From Branchiostoma floridae (Eukaryota > Chordata > Leptocardii > Amphioxiformes > Branchiostomatidae): 64,000 nucleotides of DNA. The notes beneath the pieces were generated by a model that was not told where the DNA came from, ran no database searches, and saw nothing but the letters and a program-made list of their open reading frames with translations. The translations under genes and the position numbers were made by a program. Below, piece by piece: positions 48,965-60,912 of the stretch (its first letter is position 1; each line of letters starts with the position of its first letter). The stretch is taken from the NCBI RefSeq assembly GCF_000003815.2, contig NC_049989.1, forward strand, positions 7,264,734 to 7,328,733, in the 5' to 3' direction.

Positions 48965-51900
48965 TCAAATGTCCCCATTTTCTTCTGCTGCTGCTACTTC
49001 CTCAGCCTCTTCCTCAACTTCTGTCATCTGTAGGAGACAACTGTTGTTAATTTCAAAACAGCAAACATTACTTCATTGTTTCCTGAATATCTACTGATAA
49101 TCTAGTAAGCTTACCCATCCACTCTAGCGATGGTGGATTGGCATGAGGACTTCTCAACGAGTAAAGAAAGTAGCCATGCAAAGCAGTGAAATTTGTGTAA
49201 AGAAAAAAAAATCTGCATGCCATATCGCACTTGAATCATTAGTTCTTCGACCTACAGGATTGATTGGTGCTTTCATCAGTCACTACAACATGTATAACGA
49301 TTTCTGGAACAACCAACAAAATACTACTTTTTCTACCTCTACCCTGGGCTCCAAACTATATAAACACAAACATAGAGATACACCCAGGTTTGTTAAAGAT
49401 TCACCATAAGTCAGACCCTAACCTCCACCTTAGCATAGGTGCTGCTCAGAGTGATGGTGTCTGAAAAGATAAAGGAAACCACCCTTCACCATTAAGGTGC
49501 ATGTCTACATGCAAACAAATAACACACCCAGCTACAATCATGTTTTCTATTACTATAACTTTCCACAATGCATCATAGTACACTCTTGCCACCAGACAAA
49601 CTGTACCACAAGCAACATATGAGAATTGTGGTTACCTGTTTGCTTGTGTTTGGAGGGAGGGGCAGAGTGGTGTGCTCCTCCAGACTGGCAACCATCTGTC
49701 GAGACTCCTCTAACAGTCGGTGCAGCTTACTGGTCGGGGAGGCTGTTTCCAGCTACAGCAGAACCAATGAAAAACAAGCTTAGGAAAGAGGCATGTGGGT
49801 TAAAACAAAAAGGAAGATCATTTAATCATCAACTTGTTTTGCAAGCACTTACAAGTATCTTGCTGCTTACTGTACTAATTACAGTTAGTCCTGGATGTTC
49901 TGCCAAAGGACAACAGTTTATATCACAAAGAAATGACAAATCAAATCTACAAAATGTTTGCCCAAGTGGATTGTTTTTGCATATAGTCATTTCAGATTAA
50001 AAGTAACAATTTCACCACAACTTACGTCATTGACACTAAGATTGTCGTTATCCGAGGACCTGTTGAAAGAGCTGTTCCCGTCTAGAGCGTTTTCATGTCC
50101 CGGGTTCCCTCGTGTTGGTGAGGGGAGTGGTCTGATGGGGCTGCTGCGGGGGGACAGCGAGGGTCTGTATGGGGAGGAACTTCTTCTGGGACCACTGAGC
50201 TCAAGTTCACCTCTATAAACAGTTACAAAAACAAAACATGAGTTTTAAACAGTAAATTGATTTAATTCTTTTTGCAAAGGATTAACTGATGAACACTTTG
50301 CTGTTTTCTTTTTAGAATCAACTACAGCACCTGTCTCACAGTCCAACCTACCCCGAACTCCTGAGTCTATCTTTGGAGTTGTCCAGGTTGAGTTGTAACA
50401 AGGCAATGTCTCTCTGTTGTCTCTCATATATCTGGAAAAAAGTCAAACACATAAACTTCACAACATATCTCGTGTAACTTCAAAAAACTACCCCTGACCT
50501 AGTGAATCTTTTCAATGTGCACTAGGTATTTTATCTTTTCCATAAACAATTTGGGTGCAGTTTCACTATCTGAAAAGTTCTAAGTTCTTACCTGTCTAAG
50601 ACTAGCCAGCTCCTGATCTGTCCTCTCCTGTTTGGACCTCTGCAGTTCCAGTAGCTGATCTTTCCTCTTCTCTCTTTCCGCTGAAAATCATTTGAATATC
50701 AAGACAACAGTCAGATAAACCACCACAATCTATTGTACTTTGCTTCAAACACCAAATACACGCATTGAACTAAATCAAATGACACTGCGAGAAATGACAA
50801 AGACATGCCTCTGTAACATATTCATTGCTCATGTAAGTGACAAGTTACCTGACAATATCAGATCCTTCTTGGCTGCTTCCAACTCATTTTGAGCTCTCCT
50901 GAGATTGTCCTGAACGGCTTCCACATCTGCCTGCTGTTTTGTCATCTCCTCTGCACACAAAAGACAGGCACAAGAAAAAACATTAATGATCCCAAAGTAT
51001 CACAAAATAGGAAAAGAAATGCAAATACATAAATGAAGTGCAAACAACAGAAGGTGCTGTAACAAATGCTGCTTCACTAACAATTCATTCAGAGCTGAAA
51101 ATGCATAGTTTTCTCCCAACAGCTAAAACACAGCAGTTACCTTTGAACCTGTCAATCTCTTTCCTGGACTCAGCATATTTACTCTTCCACTCTGCCATCT
51201 CCCTTCTCAGGTTGGACTCCACTTTCTGACATTCCTGGAACAAAAAGGTTGATAAGACGATAAATGAAACTACATGTATAATATATATATATTATGTGTA
51301 AGCTAGCGATCAATTAAGGATTGTCAAAATTTGAAGGCCTATTTGACAATGTATGCAGATGGGATGCAGGGTGTCAAGGCCACTTGGCTCTAAGCAGTTC
51401 TTTAAATTACCTCTTGAGACACCAACTGGAAGCATACTTTAGTCTGGATAGCTGTCAGAAAATATGTAGCTATTAGAAAACTGCATGTTTTCTACGGAGG
51501 CCCGGAAGCCCTGTTACTTCTCCTGCCCCTACACCTACCCGACATGTGAGGTCCAGCCTCTTCAGCTTGGCGCTCATCTCCGTGATGTGTGAGGATGCCT
51601 CCATGAGATCCTTGTCCTTCAGCTGCAGCAGGGTGGCTAACTCCTGCTCACGTGCCTCCAGGTGTCCCAGGTTAGTGGAGATGTCCCGTAAGGACGTGTT
51701 CAGACTCTCGTTCTTTTCCTGTCAACAGAAACGTGGCATTGTTTATGCATATGAAAATTTCCAAAGCTGTAGATTTTTCTCACTCAGCTTTCATAGTTAT
51801 GAAAGAGTTAAATGTCAGAGCAGCAATACTCTGCACAATCTATGAGAAGAAAATGTCAATCTTAACTTAATAAAAATTATAATTTGGACAGACTTTGAAC

Positions 51901-54900
51901 AGCCTATACTCAGAATCACATTACAGAAACCTGAACTCGTGACCATCTATGCATAATTTTGCCATTGTGGCTATGTTTTGTTTTGTTTTTGGTAGTTATT
52001 CTTCCCATGATTGACCTTAGAAATCGAGATCCATGTACCAGCAATATGGAACGAACATAGCTAGAAAAAGCATATTCCAGGATATATAATTTGCCCACAG
52101 TGAGTATTTTTTTTCCTGAAGAATCAATTAAAGCCGGTGTTTCTGGAACTCACATTCAGCATCTCCACCCTCATTTCAGCCTGGCTGGCTCTCTCCGACT
52201 CCTTGACTAGCTGTGCCTGTGTGCTCTCCAGGGCACATGACTTGGATTGGTCCTGGGACTCCACTACTTTAATCTGAGTATGCATGTGTTTCAGCTCTTC
52301 TGACCGGCTCCGCAAATCTCCTGATGAACATTGAAAGAGAGAAGGCATCAGTCAACCAAGTCATAGTAGACTTATACATTGTATATACATGTACATTGCC
52401 CCTAATTTTCTGAAACAATACTGTCCATGGTTCTGTATTTTTTGCTTAAGATTACTAACATACAAGTCTAGTTTTGTTCGTCATCACCTATGCCTTCTCA
52501 TAACCTGATATAAAAGTAATCATCACTTTGTGAATCAAAAACAATACTGATGATACTGCACACTACTTTCCCTGGGTGGATTGCCCCAACACTAAGGGGT
52601 GTTACCCAGTATCAAAACAAGAACAGGAACAGCACCTTCTAGTCTGGAGCACCTCTGCTCGAGAGTCAGCACACGTTGTCTGTCAGCCTCCCACGAGGCC
52701 AGCTGTTTCTGGTGTGCTGACACCATGTCGTTCAGCTCCCTGTCTCTGTCCTTCAGTTCACCAATCAGCAGCTGCAGCTCCTTCCTCTGCTTCTCTATCG
52801 TGGAACGTTCCAGGTCAGTCACATAGTTCTGGAAGTGAAGACATGGAAATTTACTTTTAAAAGCCTCCACAAAAACATGATATGATCATCAATACACATT
52901 GACAATCAAGACCTATTTCTGACTTAACACTATAACAGTTAGTGAAATTGAGAAGATCAATTACAAGACAGGGAATGTGGTAATGATTTTATGTATGCTG
53001 TATAAAGATAACATCGACTAATCCATGCACATACACACACTTACTTAGTTACTATCTGATTTATCATCTTGATTGAGCTGTTTTTGAGTCTAATGAGTGT
53101 CTTTAACAATAAACATCAAAAATGCCCATCTGATGTATGAAAAAAAAATATGATGTAAGGAAAATTTGTGTCTCTTGACCTGTCTAGGGGGAGATCCATT
53201 ATACATGCGAGTTGGGCTGTTGGACCTGCCCTTGGGGGGAGTTCCCCTGTTTGGACTGGGGGAGCGATAGCTGGAGGCAGCTGTGGAGGGTGGAGCAGGG
53301 GAGTAGCCAAGGGGTCGTCCACCCTGGATGGGAGACAAACAGCTACATCATTAACTGATACAAAATTTCAGCTTCTCTTATTGGAAAACTTCTAATTCTA
53401 TTCCACAAGAATAGAAGATAAAGAGCCTTCATGTATTACAACAGCTCTATGATGTAAATCTCTTAGTACACAATACATGTCACAGCTGTGGGTCTATCTA
53501 TTGTTCCTCACAAGCATGAACGTTGTAAAGCCTTTTAAAGCTGTAAAAATAAACCTGAAAGCCAACCTTCCAAAGTGGCCGGCTATTCAGCAATACATTA
53601 CCTTTCATGGTCAATAACAAGTCAAAATGTTTTGCTATATGCAAACACAAATACTCAAGCTTTCTGTTGGTCCAATGCTGAATAATTGATAAATGGGGAA
53701 ACTACTATAACTGAGTGAGATATTAAGGGCTGTTATTAAACAGCTCACAAATGCATAACGGCTTTTATGGGATAGCCAAGCTGTTGCCTTCCCATGAGGG
53801 TGGTGAAAACATTTCAAACATCACAAATTCAATATACCTTTAAATCATTTGCTGTACTAACACTAACAGTTATAATGTGGGACTTTCACTACACATGTAG
53901 TATAACATGCCTATCCAAGCTTTCTCTGTAACTACTATATGAACTGTACCTTTGATTTTGGTGTACTTTGATACTGTGGGTCATAGCTGGGAAGACTGTA
54001 GTGGTTTGCTGCAAAAGATAAAAGACAACAAGGGGTTAATGGTATTTTTGAGAGAGAGGAATACAGACAAAAAATATGATTTAAAATCTAAATGGGATTC
54101 TATTCCCTACAACACTATATCCATCATACATCTTGGCTGTAAATCATATGAAAAACATTATTTATAATCAATGATACAATATTACTTTTTACAGATGATA
54201 CTAGTGATAAAAGTCACAAGACCTATCCGATTCTTTTCGTACAAGAATTTCGTTTATCCTCAAAACATCTGATATAACAGCCCACCTGCCACAGGGTAAA
54301 CAAGTATCAAGTGACGTACACCTACTGGTGAACAATGGACACAATGTAACTCATTCTCAACAAATTGTCAAACAATCTGTATAAACAAAACTTCATCCCT
54401 GCCCACCCATTTTACTCTGGGAAAACTACCACAGTACTTTTCATCACAACCAAAGCAAACCAATATAACCTTGAAGTAACACAAACCTACACACAAGGTG
54501 CAGTCTGCCATGAAATTGAAAATTCTGTACTTGGGCACTCATTTCGATGGGTTCAAATTGGACTGAATGAGGACTAAATGAGGACGCGTTCTGGAAGGAT
54601 GGCTGTGGAATTACCAGGCTTTGTCCTTGCCGAAATTTGAGTACATGATAAAGAAACATGTAAACAGTGTGTCATCCTGGCTACCTAAACATAGATTCAA
54701 AAGGGAATGAAAAATGGTGGGATGTTGGCCATTGTATGCCCCTGTTTATAGTATACAGTCTCAAGATAAAGGACAATGTTGGGTTATACAAAGTTCTGAA
54801 TGATAGTAACATAGAAACAACAATGTTAGCTACATTGAGATAACAACAATGTCCCTGTCCATACACCTTTGACAAAAATTACTATTGCATACAAATATAT

Positions 54901-57091
54901 ATTCTACAGTGCCAAGGTCAGTTAACTGAAGAAAATTCCCCCAGGTCTGTTGACAGGCTTGAGAACAACTAGAAGTTTTCTAATAATATAATAATATCAA
55001 ACATTGTACATATAGGTAACAAATTATGGAACAAAGACAGAAAAAAGTTACCTATATTGACATACACCATTCGGAACTGGTTACAGTGAACATTGCAGAC
55101 GTTACGGTCCATGTTTCCCCAACACTCGCAGGAAAACAAGAGGAGCTCCAACAAACGTTACAATGTTACCGCCAGAAATGTATCCAACAGTATCCCTAAC
55201 AGCTGAAACCCACGCTAGGTGGTTACGGCTACTTGCTCCATTGATTGCTTTAGAATGCAGACCAATCATTGCACCCTTTCACCCCCTGTAAGTGTATCCT
55301 ATAGACTGTTCTTATGCAGATCACCATGATTATGCAAATTAAAATGAGAGGGAAGCAACTTGTCTCCATACCATTAGCAACACTTATGGCAACCTTTGTG
55401 TCCACCACAAAGGGATCTTTTTGCTTCAGTGGTCTTGTAAACTATGATATTTGAGCTTGAAAATGTTAATCAATTCAAGTGTAGCACAGAACATATACAT
55501 GGCAAGTCCTATTCTTATTCCCAGTAGAAAGAAAAATTAACTGCAGTCTGAACAAAGCACAGTTTAGCTCCTTTCTCTTTTTATGCTCAGACTTTTCGTT
55601 GTGTAATTTTGTAGCTTATTTAAGTACAAAGAATCTGAGTTTAGCTATTCAGGAATGGAATTTTTACATGCAAAATTCTTTTCTTATTCTATCAATCAGT
55701 TCAAGTGTCATAGCTGAACGTGAAAAGATTCATTTGCAAATAGGACTTCAAGAGAGAAACATTGAACAATGGACCACGGTTTGTCCTTGCAGAGTTTGGG
55801 AGTTACGTGTGGTACACAAGCTCCCCCTGTTGGTTTACCATTGACTAACACATGACAAAGTTTGCCACAACTACTAAGTATATAGTCTTTAACTCTATAA
55901 TACTCTCTACATATAATATACAATAATTGGGTTTGTGTCTAGGCAATAAAATCCTGCGTTTCCTGTATTGGTTGTGAAAAAATATGGTCAGTAGGTAGGG
56001 ATTACCTTTTAGTACTAGTAACTCTAGTGTAACTTAAACAAAGCAAAACTGACATGCATGAGGACACTTTCAATGTCGAACAAATTTTGCACATAGTTGT
56101 TACGAATCTGGATTTATGCTTTATTTCATAAGACAAGCAGTTTTTTTACTTGATTATAAGTTTAAGCTGGGTGAATAAAAATTCTACCTTGAAACTACAT
56201 GACCACTGCCCATCCAAAAAGAAGGCTATGGTCCGCAAGTTTTTAAAGGGAACATTACTGGTGTAGGTCATGATCAGAGAACAGGAAATGCAACTTTTTT
56301 TTATTAGGCCCTATCATGGTTCTCAGACTCAAAATACCCACATACGGTGACATACCTGTACAATCTACATTATAAAGACTGCATTATCAATGGTAGAACA
56401 TTGAGCTTTGTACAAAATAGCTGAAAACAGACTGTTGTAAAGTCTAAAAAGGTAGCAATACTTCCACTTTCACTCAGCCAGCATGTACAACTCCTTAGTC
56501 TGTTTGGAAAATGCACTTTCTAATTCTAGAGAAAGCTGAGAGCTGTGTCAGATGATATCTGGGCTAGTTTTGTCATGGCTCACCTGCACAACACAAACAC
56601 ATGGGTGTCCATTTCCCTGTCCTGTGGTCAAGCCCTGATTTGCCATGGGATTAGTATCAAGTAGGCTATCCTGGGTGTTTTTGCTAGGGACTATCTCAAA
56701 ACAAAGAGGATACACAAAAATGTAGGAATAGGATGTCTACTTACAGCTCTGTTATAATCTCATACTATCCTGCCCAACCTTTATTTTTAGTTTCACCGCT
56801 AATATCAGCTGGTACATGAACTTATCATAAAGTTCATTTGTAGTGTATTGGTAGAAGCAATCATATCCTCTATAATAAATTACTTACTAGTGGGTGACAT
56901 TTGCAAATCATATCTTCGATGTTTTGCAATTATTACCTGAGTGTACATGAAGAAAATGTAAATATTTGACAGGCGCTTGTAATATTACCTCTGACGATAC
57001 TGCTATCTGTGTTCCTGTTCCCCATGCTACTGTAGTCCTTCCGTCCGCTAAAGGGCGAGCCTCGGGCAGGTGAAGTAGGGGCGTGGTCCAT
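48965..57091 (-). CDS. CCDC62: Coiled-coil domain-containing protein 62
   Basis: Vertebrate CCDC62 is a testis-enriched coiled-coil protein reported as a nuclear-receptor coactivator and required for sperm formation. Minus-strand exons: 57091-56989, 54008-53950, 53323-53180, 52828-52636, 52320-52154, 51718-51539, 51234-51141, 50950-50849, 50680-50592, 50431-50352, 50212-50026 and 49752-49636, all in consistent phase (505 codons). The core is unmistakable: STIEKQRKELQLLIGELKDR, ELNDMVSAHQKQL, RCSRLEG, and near the C terminus SPTSKLHRLLEESRQMV. An N-terminal SP-rich, disordered region (about residues 1-100) precedes the coiled coil. The 3' end is unsettled. The next exon (acceptor before 49460) reads TPSL then stop at 49446. 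In the +1 frame, however, it continues through 49422 into a last exon, 49027-48965, ending EENGDI-stop. I give the larger span. Confidence 0.9.
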
Positions 57092-58059
57092 CTTTGGGCA
57101 GGTGATAAGTAAGGGAAGGAATAATAATAAGTGGTTACTATGGATGCACTTAAGAATAATGACTGAGCTTCATAAATATGTGTTTGATGGCTTTCCTATT
57201 GGGTTTATTCTTAGTTAATGATTGGAGGTCTTGGTGATTCTGGACTGAGTGATAAGTAAACAAATTTTGAATTTCTGGAACTTTTTCATTTTTGTTATGT
57301 TTTTCCAAAATAACTGCTGGTTGGTCAACCTGCTGTTCCATGTTGAAATCACCAATTATAAGTAATGAAGATATGCAAATGAAGCTTAAACACCGGACTA
57401 GCATCAGCGTGCTGTAATTTGACTAGACATTATGGTGGTGTGCAAACCTTGCACAAACAGAACATCTATTGTTCTATCAATCTATCAATGTACTTTCATG
57501 GGGGTGCAAAATCACAATTTTTCCCTTTTCAGGATATTTGTGCATCACTGTTTAGTGGGCCTCCGGTGTCCTGGCTGAGTTTGGAAAGCAGCAAAATATG
57601 GGCAAGTCAGGTGTTACAAGAATCTAACGTGACACTAAAAATCGTCTTCCAACTGCAAGTAGTTCTAAAAACATATCTCGACAACCAACAACACCCCAAA
57701 ACGGCATGGCAAAAAGCTTTGAGGAAAGTAAAATAATTAAAATCTCTCATACAGGTAAGAATAAACGGCTTCTACAAGACCAGTGCTGAAGTTTTGAAAA
57801 CAAACTTTGATCACACCGACACCATCGATCCACAGCTGTACAGACGACTTTTCTGCCACTTGCGAACCAAGCAAGCGACTTTTTAGACCGTAAACAATCG
57901 CATATTTCAGGAGCTGTGCAGATGTCTAAGCTACAAACGGAAGGCTACTGACAGACTGACACTTTCTACTCACCCCTGGAGCAATACAAGCGGTCAGGAA
58001 CCCGTTCTTAAAGGTTGAAATCCTGACTTAAGTACACAAAAACACAACAGTCGCCGGTC

Positions 58060-58189
58060 GGAAATTTGAATTTCTCGTTTGAACTCGAACGCCGGTTAGG
58101 GCGCATGCGTGAGGTCACGACGCCTGCGCACTGAGCGTGACCCAGGCGAGCTGAGTCCAACCATTTTGTTACATTTTCAGAAATTTCTG
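58060..58189. promoter_or_regulatory. Bidirectional CpG-type promoter of DENR and CCDC62, with DENR 5'UTR exon
   Basis: This interval is rich in CpG compared with its AT-rich surroundings. It contains GCGCATGCG (58101-58109) and CCTGCGCA (58123-58130), both NRF1-like, plus GAGGTCACGACG. On the plus strand CAACCATTTTG (the complement of an AAAATGG YY1-type initiator) precedes a good donor, TTTCTG|GTAAGT at 58190. This matches a non-coding first exon for DENR, spliced to 62605. CCDC62 starts about 1 kb away on the other strand. Confidence 0.55.
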
Positions 58190-59300
58190 GTAAGTTTCCG
58201 CCTGTTTTTCACCACAAAGGAGCACTTAAACCGATGTGTCTCACTAAATGTTGTACATAAGGGTCTATTGTTCAAAATATATTAGTGTAAGAAATTGCTG
58301 TATGTTAATGGTACGAAAAATTCTACTTGCTGTGAACCGCGGCATGTGAACCACGCGAGTTCCTTGTAATGTACATGACATACATGCTGATGTTGAAGGG
58401 AGGGGGGCAACAGGAGCCAGTCAAAATAAGACACGTCATGTTACAACAAAACTAGCGAACACGTCTATATCCCCCGTTTTATTACGTGAAATTGTTTACT
58501 TACCTTAATGGAAAGTTGAAAATCACCAACACAAAAATATTTCACATCCATTCATAGTCCAAAATAGCTTATGATGAGGAGATTTTCCTCACTTACTTAG
58601 ATTTGTATCTAATGCTATACAGAACACATGCAACACATCCACAACCAACCATCAACATCATTACTTATCTACCTATTCAAGCACATGTACATCATACTGT
58701 ACAGAAATTTTCAGCTAAGGATAGTGCAAAATATTTGGGCCTTATAGAAATTGAATTGTTTTCAGAAAAATTCACAATAGGTCGTTACAACATTACTAGT
58801 ATCACAAGGAGTTAAATCTTCCAGATTACTGTGACTCATGATATTGGTTCTGCTTTCATGCATGATATTGCAATGTACATTATTATAATGACCAATGATA
58901 GTAGTTGCCTTGTTGTAGCCCAGCCATCTTTGCAGTTTTAGATTCAGAATACAGTAAAAGTGAGTCATATTAACAAAAAAAAGTAACAAAGATGACAAAA
59001 TACAAATGAAAGAAAAATATTACCAAATGGGGTCAACCATTGGTAATGACTGTATTGATGGAAGCAGTCTAATATGAAGAAGACTACATATACCTTCATT
59101 TTTTTTTCAATACATGCTTCTTGTCAAACTGTACCTTCATGGCCTTTCGCATGGTTGTTCGCCTTTTGACGACAAATACTGAGAGAATCTTGTGGCCTGT
59201 TCTTGCAGATGGTTAGCTGAACTCGGCTGGAAATTGCAAGGTGATCAATCCTGGAATTTACATTTACCTGGTGGACTGAATTTGACAAAGCTTCCCAGCC

Positions 59301-60825
59301 ATGGCTTCTGGCAAGATGCCTGTCGACACCGCGCGCCTTCCCAGGATTGAAATGCTCCTGTACTTAATGGGATTCTGTGGTCCAGCTTTCTATTCCATCT
59401 ATGTGGTCTATCTCTTATCAAAGGAGATGGAGAGCACCCTCTTTGAGGATCTAGAGTTGGACCATTCAAGTTTCCTGCCATTTCTGGGAAGAAAGAAGGA
59501 TATAGCAGACTTTGAGTGGGTGTTCTGGCAGACACACTTTAGGGAAGGGCTCGTGTTTTGTTTTATCGGCCATGTCTTGGTCAGTAGACTCATGTCAATG
59601 TTTTGTTTCAAAATACAGAAGAGAAGTCTACTTAGCCTACAGTATCTTGTGCTTATACTTTGTGCTTGGATGGAAGCGCCTTGGTGTGCTTCTTGCCCAT
59701 TGTATGGTGTTTTATGCTGCAGCATTATTGCGGTCAGTGCTCCTGTGCTGGGGAGTTGGGATATTCATCGTGGCCACACTCAACTCTAGCCTTTTCAAAG
59801 TCCTCAAGTTCACATTATCAGGGGAGGACGAGAGCACATACTATCTACTACTTTTCACAGCAGCTATGTCAATTCTCCGACAGCTTAGCTTCAGCCTGGA
59901 AGTTTGCAAACTTCGCAAGGACCAAAAGGCATATTCTCTGATCGACTTCCTCTCGTATAACTTCTACATTCCGCTGTTCTTCAATGGCCCTGTGATCACG
60001 TACAATACGTTCCACGAGTACACTAGACACCCCATCCCACTGGACAAGACGCGCCTGGGACACATTGTGTGGAGTATGTGCCGTGTAGCAATATGGGCTG
60101 TCATCACAGAGGCTGCATATCATCTGCTGTACTTTTGTGAACTTGAGCAACAAATCTCCATCTTGGAAAACCTCCCTCTGATGGAAGTGACCGGGATAGG
60201 ATACCTTCACGTGCAATTCTTCCACGTCAAGTACATGGTTCTGTATGGATTTTCATCAACCATTGCTATGTTGGATGGAATGGAACCCCCGATGTTCCCG
60301 CGATGTGTCAGCGCTCTGTACAGCTTCACTGCGATGTGGAGGTACTTTGACAATGGCCTGCACACCTTCCTGGTCAGGTATATCTACATCCCGCTGGGCG
60401 GATCTCACAAGGGCACCGTACGTCAGCTACTGGCATCAGCAGCTTGTTTTGGGATGGTGTGCTACTGGCACGGGGGACAGTACTACCTTATCACATGGGC
60501 ACTTCTCAACTGGGCAGGCATCGTAGTGGAATCTATCGGCGCCATTGTTGCAAAGACGGCCACGGTACAACATTACACAAGTCAGCTGTCATCACCCAAC
60601 CAGAGGAGGTTGAAAGCACTGTGTAACGCACCCATCCTTGCCTTCCTCATCCTGTTCAACTTGGTCTTCCTGGGTGGAACCAGTGCCGGATACGTGTACT
60701 TTGATAAGTTTTTCATTTCGGGCTTCCCCTTTGCCACAGTAAAACTCCTGGCTTCCATGTACTGTTCAGTTCAACTGACTCTAACCTTTGAAAAAGTGCT
60801 GTACAGCAAGAGTAAGATTAAATAG
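59301..60825 (+). CDS. HHAT: Hedgehog acyltransferase (MBOAT family), single exon with one frame interruption
   Basis: HHAT palmitoylates the N-terminal Cys of Hedgehog ligands in the ER membrane. The first 104 codons run from ATG 59301 to 59612 and the rest from 59614 to the stop at 60823-60825, together 507 aa, near the human length. The two parts are in different frames, separated by one extra base in the A4 run 59610-59613. N-terminal identity: DFEWVFWQTHFREG. C-terminal identity: AMWRYFDNGLH with the conserved Asp at about 350, YIYIPLGGS, CYWHGGQYYLITWALLNW with catalytic His at about 390, and LVFLGG. The Asp-to-His spacing of 40 equals that of human HHAT (Asp339/His379). The retained catalytic His argues against HHATL. 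Many hydrophobic segments fit a polytopic membrane protein. The frame change is a probable assembly error or a recent mutation. The lack of introns contrasts with the multi-exon vertebrate gene. Confidence 0.9.
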
Positions 60826-60912
60826 TACTTGTGTTGTGCAAAAGTGATGTCTTAGGGTTAGAAAGATTAAATAGTAGTATTTGTGACTTGAAAAAGTGAT
60901 GTCACAGGGTTG
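60814..60912 (+). repeat. 49-bp tandem duplication across the HHAT stop codon
   Basis: AAGATTAAATAGTA occurs at 60814 and again at 60863, and both are followed by related sequence ending AAAGTGATGTC and AGGGTT. The first copy contains the last two HHAT codons and the stop; the second is in the 3'UTR. Confidence 0.75.

Noticed and set aside
59614..59789. Continuation of the first HHAT frame past the A4 run
   Set aside because: Residues after 59612 in that frame do not resemble MBOAT proteins, while the shifted frame does.
59301..60825. HHATL (non-catalytic HHAT-like) assignment
   Set aside because: The conserved WHGG histidine and the upstream RYFD aspartate are both present at HHAT spacing.
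59301..60825. Calling HHAT a pseudogene
   Set aside because: There is one indel in a homopolymer and otherwise full conservation over 507 codons. An assembly error is at least as likely.
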